The translations under genes and the position numbers were made by a program. Of a DNA stretch of 64,000 bases, positions 14,501 through 26,500 are shown in pieces. Origin of the DNA: Limnoperna fortunei. Taxonomy: Eukaryota > Mollusca > Bivalvia > Mytilida > Modiolidae. How positions within the stretch are numbered: the stretch's first letter is position 1; each line of letters starts with the position of its first letter. The DNA is taken from assembly GCA_944474755.1 (NCBI GenBank), contig OX104118.1:75223865-75287864 (forward strand), written 5' to 3'. The notes under the pieces were generated by a model. It saw only the letters and a program-made list of their open reading frames with translations, ran no database searches and was not told the origin of the DNA.

Positions 14501-17500
14501 GACGCCGACATGCACAACCTGATAAGACAAGAAGTGATAACTACAGTAACTGAGTCTCAGAATGCTATGATGTCTCAGTTTAAAGATTTAATCACGCATG
14601 AGATGGGAAAAATGCAGGAACAGCAGAAAAAGTTAGCAGAAACGCAAATGAGCAAGATTGAGGAGACGTTAACCGACGGCCACAGGTTCAAACGACGAGG
14701 CAATGAGGAGCAATTTAAACATAACACTAAAGTTATGATAAAAATCAAGGAAGCTAATAGATACCTAGATGTAAACAATGTTTCGGTAGAAGGAATTGCG
14801 AAGGCTAAAGAAAAACTTGCTGAAGGTATGGATATTATAAATCACAGACAGAAAATTATAAAGATAGCGGATTCTTCCGAATTAGGATGGCGTGTAGTAC
14901 AAGAGTACGAAGCAAACCCTCTCGCAGATGATTCAGACGACGAGAAGAAGCTGTTTAAGGCCGAAACTAGAGCAGAAAGGAAAATGAAAGCAGCAAAAAC
15001 TAAAAAAGCAAAGATGTCAAGGACGCACCCATATGCGCAGCCGGAGGCAGAGAAGTCTTCACAATTTAAAAGACCGGGGAGATGTTTTAATTGTGGAGTA
15101 AAAGGGCACTGGAAACAGGATTGTCCAGAGGCTGCAAAAAGCAATGAAAAGATAAGTATTGATTATGTACAATGTCATATGGCCAGTGAAGGCCAAAATT
15201 TTGCAACACCTGTTAACAGTTTACGAAATCATATTAAAAGTTGGCAAGAAGTCAATGCTAATGATTATATTTTGAGTGTCATAGATCAAGGTTACAAGTT
15301 ACCATTTAAAACTTTACCTGTAGATGTATTTTTAGATAACAATAAGTCAGCTAAGGACAATGCAGCATTCGTCCGAGACGAAATAAACAAACTCTTATTG
15401 AAAGGTTGCATATCACAAGTACCAAACAAACCACGTGTTGTAAACCCGCTTACAGTTGCGGGTAATAAGACAAAACTTAGATTGGTTTTAGATTGTCGTC
15501 ATATTAATCCACACTTGTATCAATTTAAGCATAAATATGAGGATGCAAATGTGGCTAGAAGTATGTTTTTCAAAGGGAATTTTTTATTTTCTTATGATCT
15601 TAAATCGGCCTACCATCATATTATGATATATGAGGAAGACAAAACATATCTAGGTTTTAGTTGGGATAAAACATTTTTTATTTTCAATGTGTTGTGTTTT
15701 GGTTTAGCTACAGCAGGCTTTATATTTTCAAAAGTTTTAAGAGAATTGATTAAGCACTGGCGATCAAATGGTTTAAGAGTTATTATGTATTTGGATGATG
15801 GTTTGGGAGGAGCAGAAGATTATGAACATTGCAAAATGGTCAGTGCAAGAGTGAGGCAAGACCTCTTGAATTTTGGTTTTATAATTGCAGAAGAAAAATG
15901 CAACTGGGAACCAGTACAGGTTACAACTTGGTTAGGTTTGGTTTGGGATACTTTACAAGGAAAAATTAAAGTGACACAAGAACGAATAGACAGGATTTTG
16001 TGTTGTATCAATTCAATATGTGACAGGCTTTCACATAACAGAGTAATGCCTGTGAGGGTTTTAGCCTCAGTTATAGGACAACTGATTTCAACCCAAGTGG
16101 TTATAGGTTCAGTTGTTAGGTTAAGAACGAGGTACGCATATGATTGCGTTTTAGACCGAGTGTCCTGGGATTCGCCAGTATGGCTCACAAATGAAGCCGA
16201 GGGCGAACTTAGGTATTGGTTAAGCAATTTGAATGAAATGAACGAAAGGGGTTCAGAATTTAGTCAGTTGACAAATGAAACATGTCAGGTACACATGTTT
16301 TCGGACGCCTCAGGTGATGGCTATGGAGGATATATAGCCTTAGAGGCGAGTGGTGAAATTTCAGGTAAGGTACATGGTGCTTGGGATGCACAAGAATCTC
16401 GAATGAGTTCTACATGGAGAGAACTAGAGGCAGTAAATAGGGTGTTAAATAGCAACAAGTACGATTTAGCTGCTCAAAGAGTAAAGGTACATACCGACAA
16501 TAAAAACGTAGAAACCATACTGAAAATCGGCAGTAAGAAAACATTTCTGCAAGATATAAATATGGATATTCAAAATACATGTTCGCAACATGATATTGTA
16601 ATGTGTCCTAAGTGGATACCACGTGGTGAAAATTATTATGCAGACACACTAAGTAGGTTTGGCGATTGTGATGATTGGGGTATTCAAACATGGGTATTTA
16701 AATTACTGAGCAAGATATGGGGTCCTTATGACATTGATAGATTCGCTACACACTACAACAGAAAATGCGAAAAATTTAACTCTAAGTTTTGGTGTGAAGG
16801 AACCAGTGGGATTGATGCGTTTAAGCAACACTGGTCGGGTGTAACAAATTGGTGGGTGCCGCCACCTACTTTAGTTGCGAAAACTCTTAGAAAAATTGAA
16901 GTAGATCATGCTAGAGGTACTTTAATAATACCGGAATGGAAATCTGCGCCATATTGGGCACTAATCGCAGTCGGTTCTAAATTTAAAGCTTATGTGAAGT
17001 TTTACAGACGGTTCGAGGGTTACAAGATAACACACAGAGGGAGGGGTAGAAACGGAGTCTTCGGCAGACCGGAACAAAATTTTGCATTTATAGCGCTTTG
17101 TATTGAGGCATGAAATGTGATTTGGACAATTTTATTTTTCTGTTTCCAGGCATCAACTTACACCAGAGAGTGAAAGAAGATGTGCGAAAGTCAGGAGTGG
17201 TCGATGGATCCGATTTTGATCATTTATCAGACAAAATGTGGACTTATCTGATTAACTCTAAAAGTGACAATACTGCGAAAGCTTACTACTATTCCTTTAA
17301 ACGTTGGGAAATTTTTGTAACAAAGCAAGGTTTTAAAGCTATTCCTGCACAGCCTATACATATAGCATTATACATTACTTTTTTATTAGATTCAGGAGCT
17401 ACTTGTAGCACTATAAATTCAGTTATTTACAGTCTAAAATGGGTACATGAGATGTCTAATTTAGTAGACCCAACCAATAATTCTTACATTTCATCCCTCC

Positions 17501-20500
17501 AGGAATCTGCTAAAAGGGTTGCTCGTCCTATAAAGCATAAAAAAGACCCAGTTTCGATCGATGTATTAGTAGATCTTTGCAAATTGTTTGCAGACAGACT
17601 GAACGATTTGCTGGTTGTTCGGGATTTAACGATGGTACTTTTTTGTTTTGCAGGTTTTTTACGTTACGATGAAATAAGTTCTTTATGTTGCAAAGATGTA
17701 AAAATACACAATGACTACATACTTGTATACATACAAAAGAGCAAGACTGACCAATACAGACAGGGCAATGAGGTGTTAATTTCTAAAGGTGAAACAATTG
17801 CATGTCCTTACAGCATGTTTCAACGATATGTACATTTAGCTTGTATTGATTTGAGCTCCGATGTTTTCTTATTCAGACCTGTTTTTCGTTCAAAAAGCAC
17901 ATGCAAGCTTATATATAAAAACAAAAAGTTAAGTTACACATCTGCAAGGCAAAGCATTATTAATAAATTAAAGCTTGTTTCACCCGAGGGTAATTTTGGT
18001 TTGCATTCTATGAGGTCAGGGGGAGCAACGGCAGCAGCAAATTCAGGAGTTAACGACAGAGTCTGGAAGAGACATGGTCGCTGGAAGAGCGATTCTAGTA
18101 AAGACGGTTATGTCGTTGACAGTGTAGAAAGCAGGCTGCTGGTATCTAAAAATCTAGGTTTGTGAATGTTTCATTTGCATTTTCTATTCAGGTTGCCATA
18201 ACGTTCCCCCAATCTTTGTATGGTCTATCGTATATGGCGGGCTAGTCGGCAAAATTATATAGTTTTGGTTTTTTAATGTCATTACGAAATGGAGATTGAA
18301 TGATTAGTATAGACTCGAGTTAAGTTAATACAAGAATTTTCCCGCGTTTCGATAGTAAGAGCGGGAAAATGTTTGTATTTACGGTACATAGGTACTAATT
18401 TTTATTTGGCGTAGTAATCGAGTAGACCGGGAAAATTGAGCGGGTATTTAAGTTTGGTTCATTTTCTAGCCGCCTTTCAGGCAGTAAACATCAAACTTCT
18501 TGTGTATATTGACATTATATTTTTACATTGTGTAATGTTTGATGTTAATATTTTTTGTAAAGAAAGTTCAACACATATAAAGTCAACGCAAGTTCTCGCG
18601 TTGTCCCTATGAGACGGTCTATCAAAGGTATTTTTGCTAGAGAACACAGGTTTCCAGAGAACTTCTGGTTTTTCCTGGGCGTGCCTTGGCCGTTGGTACG
18701 GGGAGGAACTTTCTTAAGGTCACAAACTTTGTGTATATACAAAATAATTTTGTTATATTTAGATACGTAATAAAATTCCGGCGTCCATCGTATATGGCGG
18801 GCTAGTCGGCAAAATTATATAGTTTTGGTTTTTTAATGTCATTACGAAATGGAGATTGAATGATTAGTATAGACTCGAGTTAAGTTAATACCAAATATTA
18901 TCATCCTACCATGCATGGTTACAGAGGAACTGCCTTAATCAAAAACTTTAACGTAGTCGCTGGACGATGAAATTGAGGTCAAGGTCAGGTGACACCTACC
19001 AGACAGCCATGTACTACTCATCAGCAACCTATATACCAAATATTATCATCCTACCATGCATGGTTACAGAGGAACTGCCGTAATCCAAAAGCTTAAACGT
19101 AGTCGCTGGACGATGAAATTGAGGTCAAAGTCAGGTGACACCTAACAGACAGCCATGTACTACTCATCAGCAACTTATATACCAAATATTATCATCCTAC
19201 CATGCATGGTTACAGAGGAACTGCCTTAATCCAAAAAACTTTAACGCAGTCGCTGGACCATGAAATTGAGGTCAAGGTCAGTTGACACCTACCAGACAGC
19301 CATGTACTGCTCATCAGCAACCTATATATCAAATATTATCATCCTACCATGCATGGTTACAGAGAAAATGCCGTAATCCAAAAAATTTAATGTAGTCGCT
19401 GGACCGTGAAATTGAGGTCAAGGTCAGGTGACACCTAACAGACAGCCATGTACTATCATCAGCAACCTATATACCAAATGTTACCATCCTACCATGCATG
19501 GTTACAGAGGAACTGCCGTAATCCAAAAGCTTAAACATAGTCGCTGGATGATGAGATTGATGTCAAAGTCAGTTGACACCTACCAGACAGCCATGTACTG
19601 CTCATCAGCAAACCTATATACCAAATATTATCATCCTACCATGCATGGTTACTAAGGAGCTGCCGTAATCCAAAAACTTTAACGCAGTCGCAGGACCATG
19701 AAATTGAGGTCAAGGTCAGGTGACAGGTGACTGACTTGCAAGTACTCATCATAAGCTACCACTGAACCAAATTTGATGGACCTAGGGATTAGGCTTACAT
19801 AGATATGAAGCAAGATGTCCAAGTGTTTTACGCCGCCACAGCTGGATTCCCATACATATGTCTCGCTTCCAGCGACTTTCGTCGCAGGCGAGACAAAAAG
19901 TGTTGAAATTACTTAATCAAAATACAGACTGCACTGACGGAAAGGTTGCTTTGCAAGTATTTAATAAGATCCCTGCCTCATGTTTGATTATAACCCAGGT
20001 AAAAACATTTCACTTGCATATGCATCTATGGGAAATAAAACAAACCAATGCAAAATAAATCAGGAAAATCAAGAAACATATTAGAAATAAAAAAAGACTA
20101 GAAAAAAAACTGTTAGCAATCCTCAGAACTGATTACCCCAGCTACCCTGTCTAGAATAGCAATGTCTAGGGCTTTGCTAGGGGAAACTCCAAAAATCATT
20201 CTGGTCAAAATGTAAAATATCAGGTGCACAATTGCATTATGTGACAAAGGATTCTGCAAAAGTTTCATCAAATCTGATTCAGTGGTGCCAGTAGTTGTGG
20301 ATAAGAGATAGGTATTCCTTAAGAACGGCAAGTTCATGTTTTACTAATATGGGAAATCTTAAATGTCATTCCAATCAAAATTGAATTGCCTAAGAGATGT
20401 GAGAAAATACAATGGAAAAATTTTTTTGTGATACATTTAGTTTTGGGACAAAATAATAAGCATGTAATATTAGAACTGTTTTGACAGGTATTTGGGAAGA

Positions 20501-23500
20501 GCTCAGCAACTATATGAAAAAACTTTATCAGAATGTGCAAACTTTAGTAGAGTGCTTGATAACTCCTACAAAATTTAATGAACCAAAATGACAGTACATT
20601 ATGCACATCCTACAAAATACCAAAGCAATCTGTCAAGCGGTTTAGGACGGATGTATGGATGCAGACCATTACTATGTTCCTCCGACACATTGCAGAGGGG
20701 GGACAAAAATATCACGTGTACAATAGCACTATGTGACAAAGATTCCATTAAAATTTTATCAAAATCCATTCAGTGCTGATTTTGGAGAGTAGAATAAGAG
20801 ATAGTACCCCAAAGTGTAATGAATGGAAAGACAGACACCACCCTCAATATATACCGTATCCCCCATTTTCAAGTGGGGTATAAAATACAATCCTAAGTCT
20901 AATAAATGTTTAAGGACCTACTTAAAAACAGTGGTATATATATACAATTCTAGAGGATTATGCAATGATACAATTGTAGATTTTTCTATCATAAATTAAT
21001 AAATATATTAATAAATAAGACAAAATTGCTCAGTTTGCCCATTTCAGACATAAAAACAGCACATGTTTTAATGTTGGCATATACTATTAACTTGCATCAA
21101 ATACATGTAAATATTTGTAAATGTCTCCCTATAAGTGATGACACAAGCTTCTAAATGATTAATATCTTTAATAATTTCTTTATGTGAGACTCAGGGGCTT
21201 CTGTGGCTGAGTGTTTAAGGCAGTTAACCATCTACTATTGATCACATGTCTGTCAACACTTAAGTTGCAGTTTGAATTTTACTGCTGCCAGGATGTGCTC
21301 AACTTCAATCTTGACTGACAATTATTAAAAACTTCCTATGATCTGGCTTCCTCCTCCAAAAAAAACAGGATGCCCCAATATAGCTGAAAAACTTATGAAA
21401 GTGGCATTAAACACCATGGAAACAAACCAAAAAATATTTTAGGACTGCATGAGGCAACATATCACTCTATAATCAGAATGCATGTAAAGTACTGTAAAAA
21501 GGCATGTATTTACCTTGGTCTTTTTCTTTTAATCTTAATTAGAAAGGAAGGGTGTGAATTATACGCAAATACGGACTCGACCCAATGATTGTTGTCACTG
21601 GTGGTCGCTTTTGTTCTATGCCGTATTTTCCTACTATTCTTACACGATTCTTTTATAAACTTCCATGTGTATACTATGTAATGATATTAATTTTTAGTAG
21701 ATTATTTTTACTAATATGATATTAATTATATAGGATGAATAAAATATAAATGGAAACGAAAATAGCGCATGTTTAACCTGTTTTGCATAAAATGGAAATG
21801 GCAGTGTTACGTAACCTTAGTTGTTGAAGATCGATGTTGTGATTGCAAACTTTGAGGGATTAAAATAAATCATGTAATCTTTTTTGTTTTCTTTGTTTTT
21901 GGCAGCTAAACGAAAATAGCGCATGTTTAACCTGTTTTGCATAAAATGCAAATGGCGTCGTTTTGTAACCTCAAGTGTTTGAAGATCAATGTTTGATTTC
22001 AATCATTCAGGGATTAAAATAAAATGTGCAATCTTTTTGTTTTCTTTGTTTTTGTTGATAAATGCAAGTTGACAAATTGTTTTGGTTTCGAAATTTGTGA
22101 TTATCCGTTTTAACAACGATCAAAATAGACGATATGACAATGCACTATTTTTTATTTTATTTATTACAATCACAAGAAATGCATAAAACTATAAACATAA
22201 ATGATATTTCAAGAGAGAATAAATTACATATTACAGTAAAAACTTTTAAAAAGTATGGCCATGTCAGACTCCGCTGTCTTCATATTGAAACATTTTGTGA
22301 AAACTTGTATGTGTGGAATGTACATGCATATAAGAATTTTTCCTCAATTTTTGGTCCAAGAAAGGAGTGCAGACAATACATAAATGCGGACTATAAACGG
22401 CTTACTGTAGTTTCAGATTTAAAGTGTAAATAGCTTATACTAAAAGACACAATAACATAAAGTGTATAAATAGCTTATACTAAAAGACACAATCACATGG
22501 AGTGTTTTTCTACTTGAAATTGTTTATTATTGTTATTCAATATTACACCTTTTTATTATGAAAATCCAATAAAATAATTCCCACTGTACATATTCCATAC
22601 TATGCCATATTAATTGTTGTTTACATGTCCTTGACTTTTGCTACAGAATCAAGACACTTTTTGTTTTCTTCAAGGGTCTTAGGCTGTTTACAAAAAATCT
22701 CCAGCTTTCAGGACATTCTATGGCATTCACATGTAAACCGCAAACGACATTACCCGTTTTGAAATAGACAATAATTGCTTGCTCCTAATTTTTACTTCCG
22801 TTCTAATTAAAGTCAAAATTTACCATGGAAAATTGTCCTATCAAATAAAAATAACAGCATTTCAACTACTGAATGAAAGGGAAAAGAAATAACTGCTGAT
22901 TTCAATTTGCAGCTTTTTGGATCTACAAAACGAACATAAGCTTAACTATATGCAGTAAGCAGTTTTATTTCACCTATTCTCCATTAAAGTGTACATTTGC
23001 AGAAAATAAAATTAAAAAATGCAATCTCACAGAATAAATATATTTTTTATTTTTCTTAAACAACAATTGTTCAGGAATGTTTAGGTAAACTTTAATGACT
23101 GAACAAACAAACAAAAATGTTTAAAGCTGTATTCCACAAGCCTCCCAAAAGGCCATTGCATATATTCATGTATAAAGATGAATAATAAGTTTATATGCAG
23201 TCATAACTTTGGCAGCATGAAGAACTTGTGTGATTTTTGGTGAAATAATAGAACATAAGAAATGCTCTTTTAACATGTTAGCTGAAAGTAATTTAAGTTG
23301 AATAATTTACATATAAGAAGTTTCAATCATACCACTATACATTAAAATTTGACTCAACTGAATTTAAGAACATTACCTTCCACATTTAAAATTGTATTTC
23401 TCAAGTAACTTTTGTAATGTAGATTACCATAGATGAGTCATGTAGATTACATCAGAATGTTACAGATAAATTAAACCACATTGATATTTTTTGTTTTTGA

Positions 23501-26500
23501 TTACCTTTTTCATCCAAATTCATCAATTTAGTTTTCACACTTTATGAAAAGTAGCTTATGAAACGTAAATTACAAAAAGCTGCAGTTTTCTGTTCTACTA
23601 AAAGCAAGCAACACCTTTTGTTGTTTTTTTTTTTTTGGGGGGGGGGGGGGGGGGTTAAGTTCTTTTTATAGATATTAATTGTCGACAGTAAGTATTAGAA
23701 ACATATAAAAATATGTATAATTCAGTCACAAGTGGAATGTTACTTATGCTCTTCAAAACACTTCTTTAATTCTTTAATTATGATCTTTTTTGTTTGAAAC
23801 AACCATCGATTCTTTCAAACTAACTATGGCTATATACTATCATGTGAATATTTTCTGCCACATGGAGTAACATTGTTATATTTCATGAAAAAATAACTGC
23901 ATTATTTGTTTAACAGTAGTGCAGCTCACGGAATTTTGACAACACTTTCAATGTAACAAGATGGAAGGTACACAACAACTTTTTAAAATATAAAACCTAA
24001 AACAGCACATTTTTTTGAAATTTGGGGGCCTGTCACTTTAGCAGATATGGGGTATAAGCATCTGCTCAGAAGCATGCATTCATCGTACTGGTGAAATATA
24101 ATTGTACAATATAAACAACTATATTCTTTCAATTGTAGTTTTTAAATTTGGTTAAAAAATGATTAAAATAAAATGTTTATAAATTTTGAAAGAATTTTAA
24201 TTGGTTACAATTTTTCATTAAGGGCCGTTGTACTCTTCGTTTTCTAAGTGGTAACCATCGGTAATTGGGCGTATCTAGAAAGTAAAGAAATGGCGCGTAA
24301 TCTATTTGAAACACACAAAAAATATGCAAAATCTATGCAATTTTTATTTGCATTACATATTCAATCAAAAGGTGGAAGTCTGTGAGCATCACTACGATCT
24401 ACGACACTTTTATTTGTGTACATTGACCAAGAGCACCACTTAAACATGTTATTTGGATCACCTATAAAAACATTGACACTTGCTTTTTAAAACTATCGAG
24501 GTAAAATCAATAAATTTTACTGTTAATCGAATTTGGCATTATAAATATGTTGTTTTACACTTGATAGATCGAATTTGTAACGAAAAATGTTAATACTTGT
24601 GGAAAATCAGGTGACAAAATTGATTAAGGAATTTATAATCAATTTTAAAATGCTTTCATCAATGACGAAAGTGGCGAGCGCTAAACAATTCACTGCTGAA
24701 ATATATTTAACATGTTTAAGTATACAAATTTTTTAAAGTCTATTAGTATTAGCATGGAATTTTTTGTGTCTTTTTTCAAATTTACCTATTTGGTTGGTGC
24801 CATGATGTTTACTATGAAATTGTAGTGTTTCTTAATTGTTTATTTGGCCATTTCTAGTCATTTATATTTTTTTATTTACTATTTTCTTTCTAGTCAAAGG
24901 GACATTGACCATGGTATGTTTAAATTTACTTAATAAAACAACTCTTTAAATATTGTTTCATTATTTTAGATACCTTTCTTAAAGCAACCTATATATCAAA
25001 CTAAATTTTCGGACAAGTGTCATATACTTCCGGAAAAGTTGATTTGAAAAAGAACTTGTCCAAAGGGACAAGTTAAAAAAAAATGTTATTGTAAAGGCCT
25101 GCTGGTTACAATGTAAGTGAACAATTACCAAAAATAAATTTAAAAGATCATCATTAACCAACAAAGTTATGGGAAACAATTCTACTATCATGGTGATCAG
25201 TCATGATATATATCTCTAGCTGTACTGTATTGTCCAACACCATTGAAAAAAATTTAAAATGTTAAACTCTGAAAAGTTATTTCTTGAACTATAAAATTAT
25301 ACTGAAAATCTGGAAACAGTTGACTAATTTTTTTTCATTTTGAAGCTGCACAATTATATATATAGTTATGTAAAAAAGTAGGAAAATGTGAGACTTTTTA
25401 TTTTGAAAATTCATATTCAATTTCATACTTGTGCAGAAAAGAGGAAAAAGTGAGACTTTTATTTAAAAAATTAACAATTCCATATAGACTTAAAGTCTCG
25501 CTTTATCCCACTTAAAATAAAATAAGAAAGCTAAAAGTCCTTCTTATTCTGGCTTATTCTCAGTTATAGTCAAAATACAATGACCTGTCAGGTATTTTCT
25601 ACCTATTGGTCAACCAATTCTTAATACAGATAACAGCTGTTTAGAAAACTGCTTCATTCTGTTTTTTTTTAAAGCTCTTCATCAGTGATAGCTTGGATAT
25701 TTAAATTGCAGCTACTCATGTGTGACTCAAGTAATTTTTTAACTTCTAACATGTTCCATCTACATTGTACTCTATGGATATCTTCCAGATTAGAAGTTTG
25801 AAGTTACCTGAGTCATGCATGAATAGCTGCAATTTAAATGTCCAGCTCTTTCTGATTAAGAGCTTTAAAGAAAACAGATTGAAGCAGTTTTCTAAACAGC
25901 TGTTATCTAATTTTGTAATTGATTGAGCAATAGGTAGAAAATACCTGACAGGTCATAGTATTTTGAATATAAGATGTTTTTGGGGATTGTATGTCCCACT
26001 CTTTCTTTCTTTTTCCTACTTTTCTAAAGTTGGATAAACCAGGACATTTATGTCTCACTTTCTCCCACTTTTTCTTGAAAATCAAAATGTAGGATATACC
26101 AGGAAGACCCTGGACAACCCACTTTCTTCTCAGTAAGTGGGATTTCAAAACTGTGCAAAAACTAAACATTTCTTCAAAAAATTTGTTAAATACAATAATT
26201 CCTATAAGGTGCCATCGACAATTTCTGAAAATTAAATGGTTTTTAGGCATTGTCCTTTAGGGTACTTTAGAAATTTACAGTTTTACTCTACTAATAGGTG
26301 TGTTATAGACTAATTTATAATTAAAAAACTGTTCATTTGTCCAAATTCATAATGAAAGGGCAATAACTCCTATAAAGAGTCATCTTGCAATTTTGGACTA
26401 AGCAATCATTTGTAGGGCTTCTATTGCTGATCATTTTTGCAATTTACAGTTTTAATCTAGCTACTATAGTTTTCAAGTTACAGGACAAAAATGGAAAATT

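Larger units (their letters stand above)
14324..18891 (+). mobile_element. DIRS-superfamily (PAT-like) tyrosine-recombinase retrotransposon, apparently intact
   Basis: About 4.57 kb in the order A1 (14324-14494), Gag/RT/RNase H ORF, YR ORF, B1 (18223-18331), A2 (18328-18498), 284 bp unique, B2 (18783-18891). Split direct repeats A1-B1A2-B2 plus a tyrosine recombinase are the established signature of PAT/Ngaro-type elements, which replicate through a circular cDNA and insert without target duplication. A1 and A2 read identical over 171 bp; B1 and B2 differ at one edge base over 109 bp. Both ORFs are open. It interrupts a 146-bp tandem array; the host units rejoin cleanly if the element is removed. 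There are no LTRs, no integrase and no poly-A tail. It lies antisense in an intron of the RNF213-like gene. Confidence 0.93.
14170..19893 (+). mobile_element. 146-bp tandem array with 3' hairpin (HINE-like), split by the DIRS element
   Basis: Units beginning ATACCAAATATTATCATCC occur near 14181, 18891, 19036, 19182, 19329, 19474 and 19621, a period of 145-147 bp. The first unit is left of the DIRS element and the rest are right of it. The array is followed by a unique stretch and a strong hairpin, GTCTCGC..GCGAC / GTCGC.GGCGAGAC (19,859-19,892), then AAAAAG, the usual HINE 3' end. The 5' end is not clear. Confidence 0.8.
19914..22985. repeat. left arm of a large inverted duplication
   Basis: Block after block of this arm is found reversed at 29,085-30,735: the GGAAAGGTTGCTTTGCAAGT region, the LSTTT-frame region, the fragment around AAATATATTAATAAATAAGA, a SINE, and the stretch from AGCTTATACTAAAAGACACA to about 22,985. 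The left arm is longer because it keeps a HINE segment (20,340-20,885) and an insertion (about 21,490-22,440) absent from the right arm. Divergence looks moderate by eye. Confidence 0.85.

Noticed and set aside
14324..18891. LTR retrotransposon or endogenous retrovirus.
   Set aside because: There is a tyrosine recombinase instead of an integrase, no protease or LTRs, and split direct repeats instead.
22134..22433. 99-codon frame in the left-arm insertion.
   Set aside because: No motif, lies in an insertion absent from the other arm, composition like surrounding non-coding DNA.
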